A DNA stretch of 64,000 bases, taken from NCBI GenBank assembly GCA_963710535.1, contig CAVQAW010000010.1, positions 682,001-746,000 of the forward strand, read 5' to 3'. The DNA is from Pelagihabitans sp963710535 (GTDB taxonomy: Bacteria; Bacteroidota; Bacteroidia; Flavobacteriales; Flavobacteriaceae). Each line of letters begins with the position of its first letter. Position 1 is the stretch's first letter. A program made the position numbers and the translations under genes. A model generated the notes under the pieces. That model did no database searches, was not told the origin of the DNA, and saw only the letters and a list, made by a program, of their open reading frames with translations. This document shows positions 27,211 to 34,912 of this stretch, one piece after another.

Positions 27211-27948
27211 TTACGATTTTTCCATTTTGTTCTGAAGGGCAAAATAGGCCCTTTTGGAAGCCCGTTCCTCGGCTTTCTTTTTGGAAGTGCCCCTAGCCTT
27301 GGCAACGACGTTCCCGTCAATGGAGAGTTTTACGGCAAAATGCTTCAGCACATCGTTGCCGGTATCGTCGTATACATCATAGTTAAAGCTTTTTTTCTGT
27401 TTTTGGCACCATTCGATGACCAGGCTTTTGTAACTGATGACCTTTCCCTCGAGCTGTTCGATATCCACATAGGGTTCGATCACTCTTTTATTGATGAATT
27501 TTTCGCAATAATCGTATCCCCTGTCGAGATAGATGGCCCCTACCAGCGCTTCAAATACATTGCCATGGATATTGTCACCAAAGTGAGATTTCGGGATGCG
27601 GCTCTCCACAAAATGAATGAGGTTCAAGTCTTTTCCCAACTCGTTCAGGTGTTCCCGGCTCACGATTTTAGATCGCATTTTGGTCAGGTAACCTTCATCG
27701 CCCTCGGGGACTTCCTTATATAAAAAATGGGAAATTATGGTTCCCAACATGGCATCCCCCAAAAATTCGAGTCGTTCGTAATTCATGGGGTTCCCTTCAA
27801 AATCTTTTTTATTGGCCGACCGGTGCATGAAAGCCTTCTTGTACACATAAAGTTTCTTGGGCTTAAATCCAAGAATGCGCTTTATCCCTAAAAAAAAATC
27901 CCCATCCTCTTTGGGATGGGAATTGAATATATTCGAAGGGAATCCCAT
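27211..27948 (-). CDS. rnc: Ribonuclease III
   Basis: The 245-residue double-strand-specific endonuclease has the RNase III signature ERLEFLGDAMLG near residues 80-91 with its catalytic Glu and Asp, a second acidic site in FEALVGAIYLDRG, and a C-terminal double-stranded RNA-binding domain (KSLVIEWCQKQKK...ARGTSKKKAEERASKRAYFAL). It processes rRNA and other structured RNAs. It follows fabF after 8 nt, and acpP-fabF-rnc is a familiar order in this phylum. Confidence 0.96.
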   Translation of the reverse strand: MGFPSNIFNSHPKEDGDFFLGIKRILGFKPKKLYVYKKAFMHRSANKKDFEGNPMNYERLEFLGDAMLGTIISHFLYKEVPEGDEGYLTKMRSKIVSREHLNELGKDLNLIHFVESRIPKSHFGDNIHGNVFEALVGAIYLDRGYDYCEKFINKRVIEPYVDIEQLEGKVISYKSLVIEWCQKQKKSFNYDVYDDTGNDVLKHFAVKLSIDGNVVAKARGTSKKKAEERASKRAYFALQNKMEKS

Positions 27949-27956
27949 AGGATCGT

Positions 27957-29207
27957 TTAGCTTATTTTTTTGAACACTACGCAGGCATTATGGCCCCCAA
28001 AACCGAACGTATTGCTCAAGGCAACTTTTACCTCGCGTTTCTGGGCCTTGTTCAGGGTGAGGTTCAATCTTGGATCAATATTTTCGTCTACCGTGGTGTG
28101 GTTAATCGTCGGGGGTACAAGGCTATGTTGCATCGCCAATATAGACGCAATGGCCTCGATGGCCCCAGCGGCACCAAGGAGATGGCCGGTCATCGATTTG
28201 GTCGAATTGATGTTGATGTTCGGGGCATGGTCACCGAACACTTCCACGATCGCCTTTAATTCAGCTACATCGCCCAAGGGAGTAGAAGTACCATGTGTGT
28301 TGATGGTATCCACGTCCTGCGGCGTGAGGCCGGCATCGTTCAGACAGTTTTGCATCACCCGGATGACACCGATTCCTTCGGGGTGGGGCGCTGTCATATG
28401 GTATGCATCGCTCGAGAGACCGCCTCCCGCCAGTTCGGCATATATTTTTGCCCCCCTGGCTTTGGCATGATCATATTCTTCGAGGATAAGGGCACCGGCA
28501 CCTTCCCCGAGCACGAACCCATCGCGGGTCGCATCGAAGGGTCTGGAGGCCGTGGCCGGACTTTCGTTTCTGGTGCTCAAGGCATGCATGGCACCAAAAC
28601 CGCCCATCCCGGCGATGGTAACCGCTGCTTCACTTCCCCCGGAAACCACAACGTCGCAATAGCCCAAGCGAATATAATTCATGGCATCGATCAAAGCATT
28701 GGCGGAAGAGGCACATGCAGAGACCGTGGTATAATTTGGACCCATAAAACCATGTTTGATCGAAATATTGCCAGGGGCAATATCAGCAATCATTTTTGGG
28801 ATGAAGAAAGGATTGAAACGGGGGGTGCCATCTCCAAGGGCAAAATTCATGACCTCGTTCTGAAAGGTCTCCAACCCCCCAATTCCTGCGCCCCAAATGA
28901 CCCCTACCCTGAACTTGTCCAATTTGGAAAGATCAAGACCGGAGTCTAAAATGGCTTCATCGGAAGAAACCAATGCATATTGGGCAAAACGGTCCAATTT
29001 TCTGGCCTCCTTGCGATCAAAAAAATCCAATTCGTTGTAGTTTTTCAGCTCGCAGGCAAATTTGACCTTGAATTTCTCGGTATCGTAGTACGTAATGGGG
29101 GCAGAACCGCTTTTCCCGGTTTTTAATCCCTCCCAATATTCGTTAAGATTGTTCCCTATGGGCGTTAAGGCGCCCAGCCCGGTTACAACGACTCGTTTTA
29201 ATTGCAT
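27957..29207 (-). CDS. fabF: 3-oxoacyl-[acyl-carrier-protein] synthase II
   Basis: The 416-residue condensing enzyme elongates fatty acyl-ACP with malonyl-ACP. The active site is complete: the Cys in TVSACASSANA, one His in NTHGTSTPLGD and the second in KSMTGHLLGAAGAIE, plus the C-terminal NTFGFGGHNACVVF. It follows acpP on the same strand across a 152-nt gap with a terminator-like hairpin. Confidence 0.97.
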   Translation of the reverse strand: MQLKRVVVTGLGALTPIGNNLNEYWEGLKTGKSGSAPITYYDTEKFKVKFACELKNYNELDFFDRKEARKLDRFAQYALVSSDEAILDSGLDLSKLDKFRVGVIWGAGIGGLETFQNEVMNFALGDGTPRFNPFFIPKMIADIAPGNISIKHGFMGPNYTTVSACASSANALIDAMNYIRLGYCDVVVSGGSEAAVTIAGMGGFGAMHALSTRNESPATASRPFDATRDGFVLGEGAGALILEEYDHAKARGAKIYAELAGGGLSSDAYHMTAPHPEGIGVIRVMQNCLNDAGLTPQDVDTINTHGTSTPLGDVAELKAIVEVFGDHAPNININSTKSMTGHLLGAAGAIEAIASILAMQHSLVPPTINHTTVDENIDPRLNLTLNKAQKREVKVALSNTFGFGGHNACVVFKKIS

Positions 29208-29293
29208 TTAACTATGTTTTAGAATGATTTCCCGGACCGTCATAACCCCAACGGTCCAAGATTTTCACGATAACAAGTAAAGTGAAATTAAAA

Positions 29294-29333
29294 AAAATTA
29301 TCCATGCAGCGCGGTTACCACATGGATAATTTT
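29294..29333 (-). terminator. Terminator or attenuator between acpP and fabF
   Basis: On the minus strand AAAATTATCCATG (29321-29333) pairs perfectly with CATGGATAATTTT (29294-29306), and more T residues follow. It lies between acpP and fabF, so it probably ends most acpP transcripts and lets a minor fraction continue into fabF. Confidence 0.75.
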
Positions 29334-29359
29334 GAAACTTGTTCAAGAAAATACACGAA

Positions 29360-29593
29360 TTATTTCGCTTCTTCTATATAACTAATGGCTTGGCCAACTG
29401 TTGCGATGTTTTCAGCTTGATCATCAGGGATTTGAATATCGAACTCTTTTTCGAATTCCATAATCAACTCAACCGTATCCAATGAATCTGCCCCTAGGTC
29501 GTTCGTAAAGCTAGCTTCCGATACCACTTCGTTCTCATCAACCCCCAATTTATCAACAATGATAGCTTTAACTCTTGATGCAATGTCTGACAT
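29360..29593 (-). CDS. acpP: Acyl carrier protein
   Basis: A 77-residue acidic four-helix protein that carries the growing fatty acid on a phosphopantetheine arm. The attachment Ser37 lies in GADSLDTVEL, as in all ACPs. It is the first gene of the acpP-fabF-rnc run and diverges from purN across 147 nt that contain a promoter-like box and a palindrome. Confidence 0.97.
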   Translation of the reverse strand: MSDIASRVKAIIVDKLGVDENEVVSEASFTNDLGADSLDTVELIMEFEKEFDIQIPDDQAENIATVGQAISYIEEAK

Positions 29594-29626
29594 AATTATT
29601 TTGGTTTTAAAAATTTAAATTGTTGG

Positions 29627-29634
29627 CAAAAATA
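29627..29634 (-). promoter_or_regulatory. -7 element of the acpP promoter
   Basis: On the minus strand TATTTTTG matches TAnnTTTG and ends 33 nt before the acpP start. The place for the -33 element falls on the right arm of the palindrome at 29643-29658. Confidence 0.5.
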
Positions 29635-29642
29635 AAAAACTT

Positions 29643-29658
29643 TGGTGTAATAACACCA
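29643..29658. promoter_or_regulatory. Palindrome in the acpP/purN divergent region, possible operator
   Basis: TGGTGT (29643-29648) and ACACCA (29653-29658) are perfect inverted copies around AATA. The position over the upstream part of the acpP promoter suits a repressor site. No regulator can be named. Confidence 0.35.
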
Positions 29659-29740
29659 TTTGTCATCAAAATGTATCGTAATTTAATAAAATTAAAGACA
29701 GGAGTGCTATTTTCGCCCAAGAAAAAATCATTCCATAAAA

Positions 29741-30325
29741 ATGGAAGACTTTCCCATTAAAAAGATCATATTATTTGCCTCCGGTTCAGGGACCAATGTG
29801 GAAAACATTGTTCGCTATTTCCAAGCCCGTCCGAACATCACTATTGCAACGGTGCTCACCAATAATAGGGAGGCAAAAGTCATTGAGCGCTGTAATAAAT
29901 TGAATATAAGTATTTTATACTTTAACAGATATGCCTTCTCGTCATCCGATGTGGTCCTAAAACTGCTCAAGGCGCTTGAACCGGACCTAATCGTTTTAGC
30001 GGGTTTTCTGCTCAAAGTACCCGCCAATCTCATAGCACATTTTCCAAAAAAAATCATCAATATCCACCCTGCACTCCTGCCCAAATATGGCGGAAAAGGC
30101 ATGTACGGCAGCCATGTGCACGAGGCAATAGCGCGTAACAACGACACGGAAACCGGGATTACGGTACACTATGTGAACGAAAATTATGATGAAGGCGCCA
30201 TTATTTTTCAAAAAAGCATCTCCTTGGCCCCGGCCGACGATGCCTTGGCGATTGCCGAAAAAGTACATCGGTTGGAATATGAATACTATCCAAAAGTGAT
30301 CGAAAAGTTGTTAATGGGATCCTAA
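29741..30325 (+). CDS. purN: Phosphoribosylglycinamide formyltransferase (GART)
   Basis: This 194-residue enzyme transfers a formyl group from 10-formyl-tetrahydrofolate to glycinamide ribonucleotide in purine synthesis. The sequence shows FASGSGTNVENI for the phosphoribosyl site, the catalytic NIHPALLPKYGGKGMYG with Asn and His, and TGITVHYVNENYDEGAIIFQ with the catalytic Asp. The last stop base is the first base of the RNase H start, so the two are probably co-translated. Confidence 0.96.
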   Translation: MEDFPIKKIILFASGSGTNVENIVRYFQARPNITIATVLTNNREAKVIERCNKLNISILYFNRYAFSSSDVVLKLLKALEPDLIVLAGFLLKVPANLIAHFPKKIINIHPALLPKYGGKGMYGSHVHEAIARNNDTETGITVHYVNENYDEGAIIFQKSISLAPADDALAIAEKVHRLEYEYYPKVIEKLLMGS

Positions 30326-30960
30326 TGGCCAAAAAAGAAAAATTTTATACCGTCTGGAAGGGGAAAAGACCTGGCATCTATATGAAATGGGACGATTGCA
30401 AGGCCGCCATAGAAGGCTATAAAGGGGCACAGTACAAATCTTTTTCTACCTTCGATATGGCCAAAAAGGCCTATAACGGCAATTATGAGGATTACAAAGG
30501 GAAGCAGAAAGGAACGGCTGCACTCTCCCCTTCGGAATTGTTAAAATATGGAACGCCCAATTACCATTCGATAGCCGTCGACGCGGCCTCCAGTGGCAAC
30601 CCTGGTATCATGGAATACCGTGGCGTCGACACCAAAACGGGAAAACTGCTCTTCCAACAGGGCCCCTTCACTCAGGGTACCAACAATATCGGGGAGTTTT
30701 TGGCCATTGTGCACGGACTGGCCTATCTGAAAGAACGCAATAGCGACCGAATCATCTATACCGACTCCCGCACCGCGATCAGCTGGGTCCGCAAAAAAAT
30801 ATGCAACACCAAGCTTCAGGAAACCGTTAAAAACAAAATGCTTTTTGATTTGGTACGCCGTGCAATCCTATGGTTGAAGTCAAATTCCCATAATACCCCC
30901 ATTGTGAAATGGGAGACGAAAGCATGGGGGGAAATCCCTGCCGATTTTGGCAGAAAGTAA
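30325..30960 (+). CDS. Ribonuclease H with viroplasmin N-terminal domain
   Basis: A 211-residue RNase HI-type enzyme. Residues 4-48 (KFYTVWKGKRPGIYMKWDDC...SFSTFDMAKKAY) form the viroplasmin RNA/DNA-hybrid-binding domain, and the nuclease domain (about 78-211) has three of the catalytic acids in AVDAASSGNPG, NIGEFLAIVHGL and IIYTDSRTAISWV. It removes RNA from RNA-DNA hybrids. It overlaps purN by one base. Length is typical for the Bacteroidota form. Confidence 0.93.
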   Translation: MAKKEKFYTVWKGKRPGIYMKWDDCKAAIEGYKGAQYKSFSTFDMAKKAYNGNYEDYKGKQKGTAALSPSELLKYGTPNYHSIAVDAASSGNPGIMEYRGVDTKTGKLLFQQGPFTQGTNNIGEFLAIVHGLAYLKERNSDRIIYTDSRTAISWVRKKICNTKLQETVKNKMLFDLVRRAILWLKSNSHNTPIVKWETKAWGEIPADFGRK

Positions 30961-31054
30961 GATTGATGATCAGGAATGGGGCCAAATAATCCCATGGTTC
31001 ATTGAAATTCAAAATTAGATGTTAAGGTACTTCTTCAATGGAAAACCAAAACAG

Positions 31055-31062
31055 TATATTTG
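31055..31062 (+). promoter_or_regulatory. -7 element before the PfkB kinase gene
   Basis: TATATTTG is an exact TAnnTTTG match 18 nt before the ATG at 31081, the same spacing as at pheS. The -33 box is not clear. Confidence 0.5.
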
Positions 31063-31080
31063 CACCAAATTTCTACCGAG

Positions 31081-32007
31081 ATGGGCAAACTTTTGATCGT
31101 GGGCACCGTGGCATTCGATGCCATTGAGACCCCATTTGGAAAAACGGACAAGATTTTGGGCGGAGCGGCCACCTTTATCGGTATGGCAGCCTCCCAATTT
31201 GAAGTAGAATCCGCGATCGTTTCCATCGTAGGCGATGATATGCCCAAGGAATACCTTGAGCTGCTTTCCAACAAAAACATTGACCTCTCAGGATTGGAAA
31301 TCGTCAAAGGCGGCAAAACCTTCTTTTGGAAAGGCAAATACCACAACGATTTGAATGCGCGCGACACCCTGGTCACCGAACTCAATACCCTGGCCGATTT
31401 TACGCCCAGGGTACCCGACCCCTTCAAGGATGCCGATGTGGTGATGCTCGGCAACCTGCATCCCAGCACCCAGATGAGCGTTATTGAACAAATGGTGGCC
31501 CAGCCGAAATTGATCGTTTTGGATACCATGAATTTTTGGATGGACAACGCCCTCGCCGAATTAAAAACCGTAATGCAGCATATCGACGTCATTACGATCA
31601 ACGACGAAGAAGCGCGACAATTAACAGGAGAATATGCCTTGGTCAAGGCCGCGGAGGAAATTCAAAAAATGGGGCCGAAGTTCGTAGTGATCAAAAAAGG
31701 AGAGCATGGCGCTTTGTTGTTCCATAAAGAATATGTCTTTTTTGCCCCTGCATTGCCTCTTGAGGAAGTCTTTGATCCTACCGGTGCCGGGGATACTTTT
31801 GCCGGGGGTTTTGCCGGATACTTGGCGGCCACCGACAATATTTCCTTTAACAATATGAAACGAGCGGTGATTCACGGCTCCAACCTGGCCTCCTTTTGTG
31901 TGGAACGATTTGGAACCGAACGGATGCAAACCCTTACAAGGGATGAAATCAATAAAAGGTTGCATCAGTTTAAGGCCTTGACCCAATTTGAGATTGAGTT
32001 GCAATAA
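31081..32007 (+). CDS. PfkB family sugar or nucleoside kinase
   Basis: The start at ATG 31081 gives MGKLLIVGTVAFDAIETPFG; upstream in-frame codons lie over the promoter. The 308-residue kinase has the N-terminal GG motif region (KILGGAATFIGMAAS) and the C-terminal PfkB signature DPTGAGDTFAGGFAGYLA, where the Asp is the catalytic base and GAGD forms the anion hole. Adenosine, ribose and fructose kinases share these motifs; the substrate is not certain. It is followed by a terminator and the large amidophosphoribosyltransferase gene, which hints weakly at nucleoside metabolism. Confidence 0.9.
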   Translation: MGKLLIVGTVAFDAIETPFGKTDKILGGAATFIGMAASQFEVESAIVSIVGDDMPKEYLELLSNKNIDLSGLEIVKGGKTFFWKGKYHNDLNARDTLVTELNTLADFTPRVPDPFKDADVVMLGNLHPSTQMSVIEQMVAQPKLIVLDTMNFWMDNALAELKTVMQHIDVITINDEEARQLTGEYALVKAAEEIQKMGPKFVVIKKGEHGALLFHKEYVFFAPALPLEEVFDPTGAGDTFAGGFAGYLAATDNISFNNMKRAVIHGSNLASFCVERFGTERMQTLTRDEINKRLHQFKALTQFEIELQ

Positions 32008-32013
32008 ACATAC

Positions 32014-32037
32014 GCCCTGAACATTCGGGGCTTTTTT
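32014..32037 (+). terminator. Terminator after the PfkB kinase gene
   Basis: GCCCTGA (32014-32020) pairs with TCGGGGC (32025-32031) with one G-U pair, followed by six T. It lies 17 nt before the next start codon, so it could also act as an attenuator of the downstream gene. Confidence 0.7.
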
Positions 32038-32053
32038 AATCAAAGTAAGATAA

Positions 32054-33952
32054 ATGAGCGACGCTATTAAGCATGAATGCGGCATCTCCCTGATCCGATT
32101 GCTAAAACCTCTGGAGTTCTATCAACAAAAGTACGGCACCGCTTTTTATGGGGTGAACAAAATGTACCTGATGATGGAAAAACAGCACAATCGGGGTCAG
32201 GATGGTGCGGGATTCGCCAGCATAAAACTCGACATGAGGGCAGGCGAACGTTACATGAGCAGGGTGCGTTCGGTAGAGGGGCAGCCCATACAGGACATCT
32301 TCGATCAAATCAATGATAGGGTGAACTCCGCTTTCAAGGAACATCCCGAATATGTGAATGATGTCGCCCTGCAAAAAAGGAATATTCCCTATATCGGTGA
32401 ATTGCTTTTGGGACATGTGCGTTATGGCACCTATGGCAAGAACAGCATAGAAAATGTGCACCCCTTCTTAAGGCAAAACAATTGGATGCACAGAAATCTC
32501 ATCGTAGCGGGTAATTTTAACATGACCAATGTTCATGAACTGTTCGACAATTTAGTGCAGCTTGGACAGCACCCCAAAGAATTGGCCGATACGGTTACGG
32601 TGATGGAAAAGATCGGGCATTTTTTGGACGATGAAGTGGCCAAATTATATAAGCAGATCAAGAAAGAGGGCTATAACAAAATGGAAGCCTCCCCCCTGAT
32701 CGCGGAACGGCTGAAAGTGCATAAAATTCTGAAAAGGGCCTCCAAAAACTGGGATGGAGGGTATGCGATGGCCGGATTGTTGGGTCACGGTGACGCCTTC
32801 GTACTGCGCGATCCCTCGGGAATACGACCCGCCTATTATTACAAGGATTCGGAAGTAGTGGTCATCGCTTCCGAACGCCCGGCCATTCAAACCGTCTTTA
32901 ATGTTGCCTACGAAAAAATCAAGGAAATAGATCCTGGCCATGCCATGATCATCAAAAAAGATGGAGGTACTTCGATCAAGAAAATCCTAGAGCCACAGGA
33001 AAGGAAAGCCTGTTCCTTTGAGCGCATCTATTTTTCAAGGGGGAGTGATAAAGAAATATACCAAGAACGCAAGGAATTGGGCAAACTCATATTTCCCAAG
33101 ATACTCACCGCCATCAACCACAATATAAGGAAAACGGTCTTTTCCTATATTCCAAATACGGCAGAAACTTCATTTTTTGGGATGGTGAAGGAGGCGCAGA
33201 ATTACCTCAACAAGAAAAAAGAAGAACAGATCCTGGCCCTTGGACCCAACATCACAAGCGAACAGCTCCACGAGATTCTGGATGTTCGCCCGCGTATTGA
33301 AAAAGTGGCCATCAAAGATGCCAAGCTCCGCACCTTCATCACACAAGATAGTAGCCGTGACGATCTGGTGGCCCATATCTACGATATTTCCTACGGTTCG
33401 GTGAATAAGGGCGATAATCTGGTCATCATCGATGACAGTATCGTTAGGGGAACCACTTTGAAAAAAAGCATTCTTAGGATCCTGGACCGCTTATCGCCCA
33501 GAAAAATCATTGTGGTCTCCTCGGCCCCACAAATCCGCTATCCCGATTGCTACGGCATCGATATGGCGAAATTGGAAGATTTTATAGCCTTTAGGGCGGC
33601 CTTTGCCCTACACCAAGAACACAATACGGTATACCTGGTCGATGAAATCTATCAAAAGTGCTTAAAACAGATCCACACCAACGATATAGAGGTCATCAAT
33701 CATGTGAAGGAATTCTATGCCCCTTTCACGGCCGACCAAATCTCCGATAAAATCGGCGCATTATTGAGTCCGGAAGACATCAAGGCCGAAGTACAGATCA
33801 TCTATCAGACCATCGAAAGCCTGCACCAGGCCTGTCCGAAAAATTTAGGGGACTGGTATTTTACGGGCAACTATCCCACCCCGGGAGGAAATCGGGTCGT
33901 TAACAGGGCATTCATCAATTTTTACGAAGGAAACAATCAGAGGGCTTATTGA
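32054..33952 (+). CDS. Amidophosphoribosyltransferase-like protein, long form
   Basis: A 632-residue protein with the PurF plan: Cys9 in KHECGISLIRL as probable glutaminase nucleophile after an eight-residue leader, the class II amidotransferase domain (HNRGQDGAGFASI, GHVRYGTYG, FNMTNVHEL), and a type I phosphoribosyltransferase domain with the PRPP loop VIIDDSIVRGTTL. It is longer than usual PurF (about 470-510 residues); the extra length is an insert near 345-420 and a C-terminal tail ending in a GDWYFTGNYPTPGG motif. The step is the first of purine synthesis, but the long form could be a specialised paralogue. Confidence 0.88.
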   Translation: MSDAIKHECGISLIRLLKPLEFYQQKYGTAFYGVNKMYLMMEKQHNRGQDGAGFASIKLDMRAGERYMSRVRSVEGQPIQDIFDQINDRVNSAFKEHPEYVNDVALQKRNIPYIGELLLGHVRYGTYGKNSIENVHPFLRQNNWMHRNLIVAGNFNMTNVHELFDNLVQLGQHPKELADTVTVMEKIGHFLDDEVAKLYKQIKKEGYNKMEASPLIAERLKVHKILKRASKNWDGGYAMAGLLGHGDAFVLRDPSGIRPAYYYKDSEVVVIASERPAIQTVFNVAYEKIKEIDPGHAMIIKKDGGTSIKKILEPQERKACSFERIYFSRGSDKEIYQERKELGKLIFPKILTAINHNIRKTVFSYIPNTAETSFFGMVKEAQNYLNKKKEEQILALGPNITSEQLHEILDVRPRIEKVAIKDAKLRTFITQDSSRDDLVAHIYDISYGSVNKGDNLVIIDDSIVRGTTLKKSILRILDRLSPRKIIVVSSAPQIRYPDCYGIDMAKLEDFIAFRAAFALHQEHNTVYLVDEIYQKCLKQIHTNDIEVINHVKEFYAPFTADQISDKIGALLSPEDIKAEVQIIYQTIESLHQACPKNLGDWYFTGNYPTPGGNRVVNRAFINFYEGNNQRAY

Positions 33953-33982
33953 GCATTTTGTCGATAAAATGCATGCTTTTTT
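33953..33982 (+). terminator. Probable terminator after the amidophosphoribosyltransferase gene
   Basis: GCATTTT (33953-33959) pairs with AAAATGC (33966-33972) around GTCGAT, and ATGC plus six T follow. It isolates the sRNA array from the upstream gene. Confidence 0.5.
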
Positions 33983-34044
33983 GTATTTCATCGATAATTT
34001 TGGGCTTTCATCGGCTTTTTGGCCTCATTGGACCCCCTCCCACC

Positions 34045-34052
34045 TATTTTAG
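34045..34052 (+). promoter_or_regulatory. -7 element of sRNA copy 1
   Basis: TATTTTAG ends exactly five nt before the conserved CCATAGC start. TTTTTG ending at 34021 could be the -33 element, 23 nt upstream. Confidence 0.55.
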
Positions 34053-34057
34053 ATGTG

Positions 34058-34128
34058 CCATAGCATAAGTAGGTTAAGTTCATGGTAAGATTTGGGGCAA
34101 AAAAGGTGGAGACTTCTCCACCTTTTTT
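34058..34128 (+). ncRNA. Candidate small RNA, copy 1 of 4
   Basis: A 71-nt unit that starts CCATAGCATAAGTAGG and runs through GGTAAGATTTGGGGC to a terminator hairpin (GGTGGAG, loop ACTT, CTCCACC, six T). The first 40 nt are identical in copies 1-3. CCAT at the 5' end can pair with ATGG at 24-28 nt in, closing a loop of about 20 nt. A -7 box lies five nt upstream of the unit in every copy. Together these point to an independently transcribed short RNA with its own stop. Function is unknown. Confidence 0.75.
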
Positions 34129-34341
34129 ATTTTGCATCCGTCCAATTCCAAACGATCCATCCGATATTTCTACCCTTCGTTTTGCTTCTAGCCATGTTGC
34201 ATCAGCACACCCCAGTGGACTATATGTAGGGGCAGAGATTCAAATTCGCGACGCATCAATCTGTTTTTCTGCCTCCGAGCGTACTTCAACTTGTAATTTG
34301 ACCGTTCAACAAGGATATTTTTTGTGACCGAACACACCCCC
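34129..34341. other. Spacer between sRNA copies 1 and 2
   Basis: About 213 nt without a convincing gene. Copy 2's putative -33 box (TTTG at 34321-34324) lies at its end. The spacers following copies 2 and 3 (34425-34693, 34778-34899) are also empty and do not resemble this one. Confidence 0.5.
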
Positions 34342-34349
34342 TATTTTTG
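34342..34349 (+). promoter_or_regulatory. -7 element of sRNA copy 2
   Basis: TATTTTTG is an exact TAnnTTTG match, five nt before CCATAGC, with TTTG at 34321-34324 and a 17-nt spacer. This is the best promoter of the four. Confidence 0.65.
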
Positions 34350-34354
34350 TTGGA

Positions 34355-34424
34355 CCATAGCATAAGTAGGTTAAGTTCATGGTAAGATTTGGGGAAAAAA
34401 GGTGGAGCATTGCTCCACCTTTTT
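34355..34424 (+). ncRNA. Candidate small RNA, copy 2 of 4
   Basis: A 70-nt unit. Its first 40 nt equal copies 1 and 3 exactly. The terminator is GGTGGAGC, loop ATT, GCTCCACC, then five T. It begins 297 nt after copy 1. The sequence upstream and downstream of the unit is unrelated to that of the other copies, so conservation stops sharply at the promoter and at the terminator. Confidence 0.75.
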
Positions 34425-34693
34425 ATTTGTACCAGCTTTCCGCAACGCGCCCCACAAGCCCCAACCCAAGGTTCACCTTGATCATCCCGAAATGCCGCCA
34501 TGCCGATGTCCTTAGCTGCCAATTGCCGTTAACGGCAATCATTGAATCAGAAATGCACTTGAATGCGGATCGGATGTTTTTAAGAATAGGTTTTGGGAGG
34601 ACCCAACAAAAGGCCCATTGTTGCCCTTTATGGCATTTCAACCCTAAATTTGGGTATTCATCGGAAACCTTTCCTTGATTGGTTTCCATCATC

Positions 34694-34701
34694 TACTTTC
34701 G
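34694..34701 (+). promoter_or_regulatory. -7 element of sRNA copy 3
   Basis: TACTTTCG, one mismatch to TAnnTTTG, five nt before CCATAGC. A TTG at 34675-34677 (16-nt spacer) may be the -33 element. Confidence 0.45.
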
Positions 34702-34706
34702 AAAAA

Positions 34707-34777
34707 CCATAGCATAAGTAGGTTAAGTTCATGGTAAGATTTGGGGAAAAAAGGTGGAGCAATGCTCCGCCTTTTTT
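34707..34777 (+). ncRNA. Candidate small RNA, copy 3 of 4
   Basis: A 71-nt unit with the same first 40 nt and a terminator of GGTGGAGC, loop AAT, GCTCCGCC, six T. Relative to copy 2 one base of the right arm changes (A to G), which replaces a U-A by a U-G pair and keeps the stem, while the loop changes freely. It begins 352 nt after copy 2. Confidence 0.75.
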
Positions 34778-34899
34778 ATTTTCCAGCCCCTATAGATTAA
34801 TAAGGTTTTCCTTACTTATTGGCAATCCCGGATGCTTTGATTGTAGTGCAAAACATCTAAAATTTCCAAAATTTCCTTTTTTATTTGCCACAATACCAG

Positions 34900-34907
34900 T
34901 AATTTAG
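34900..34907 (+). promoter_or_regulatory. -7 element of sRNA copy 4
   Basis: TAATTTAG, five nt before CCATAGC. The nearest TTTG (34884-34887) is only 12 nt upstream, so the -33 part is doubtful. Confidence 0.4.
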
Positions 34908-34912
34908 TAGTG

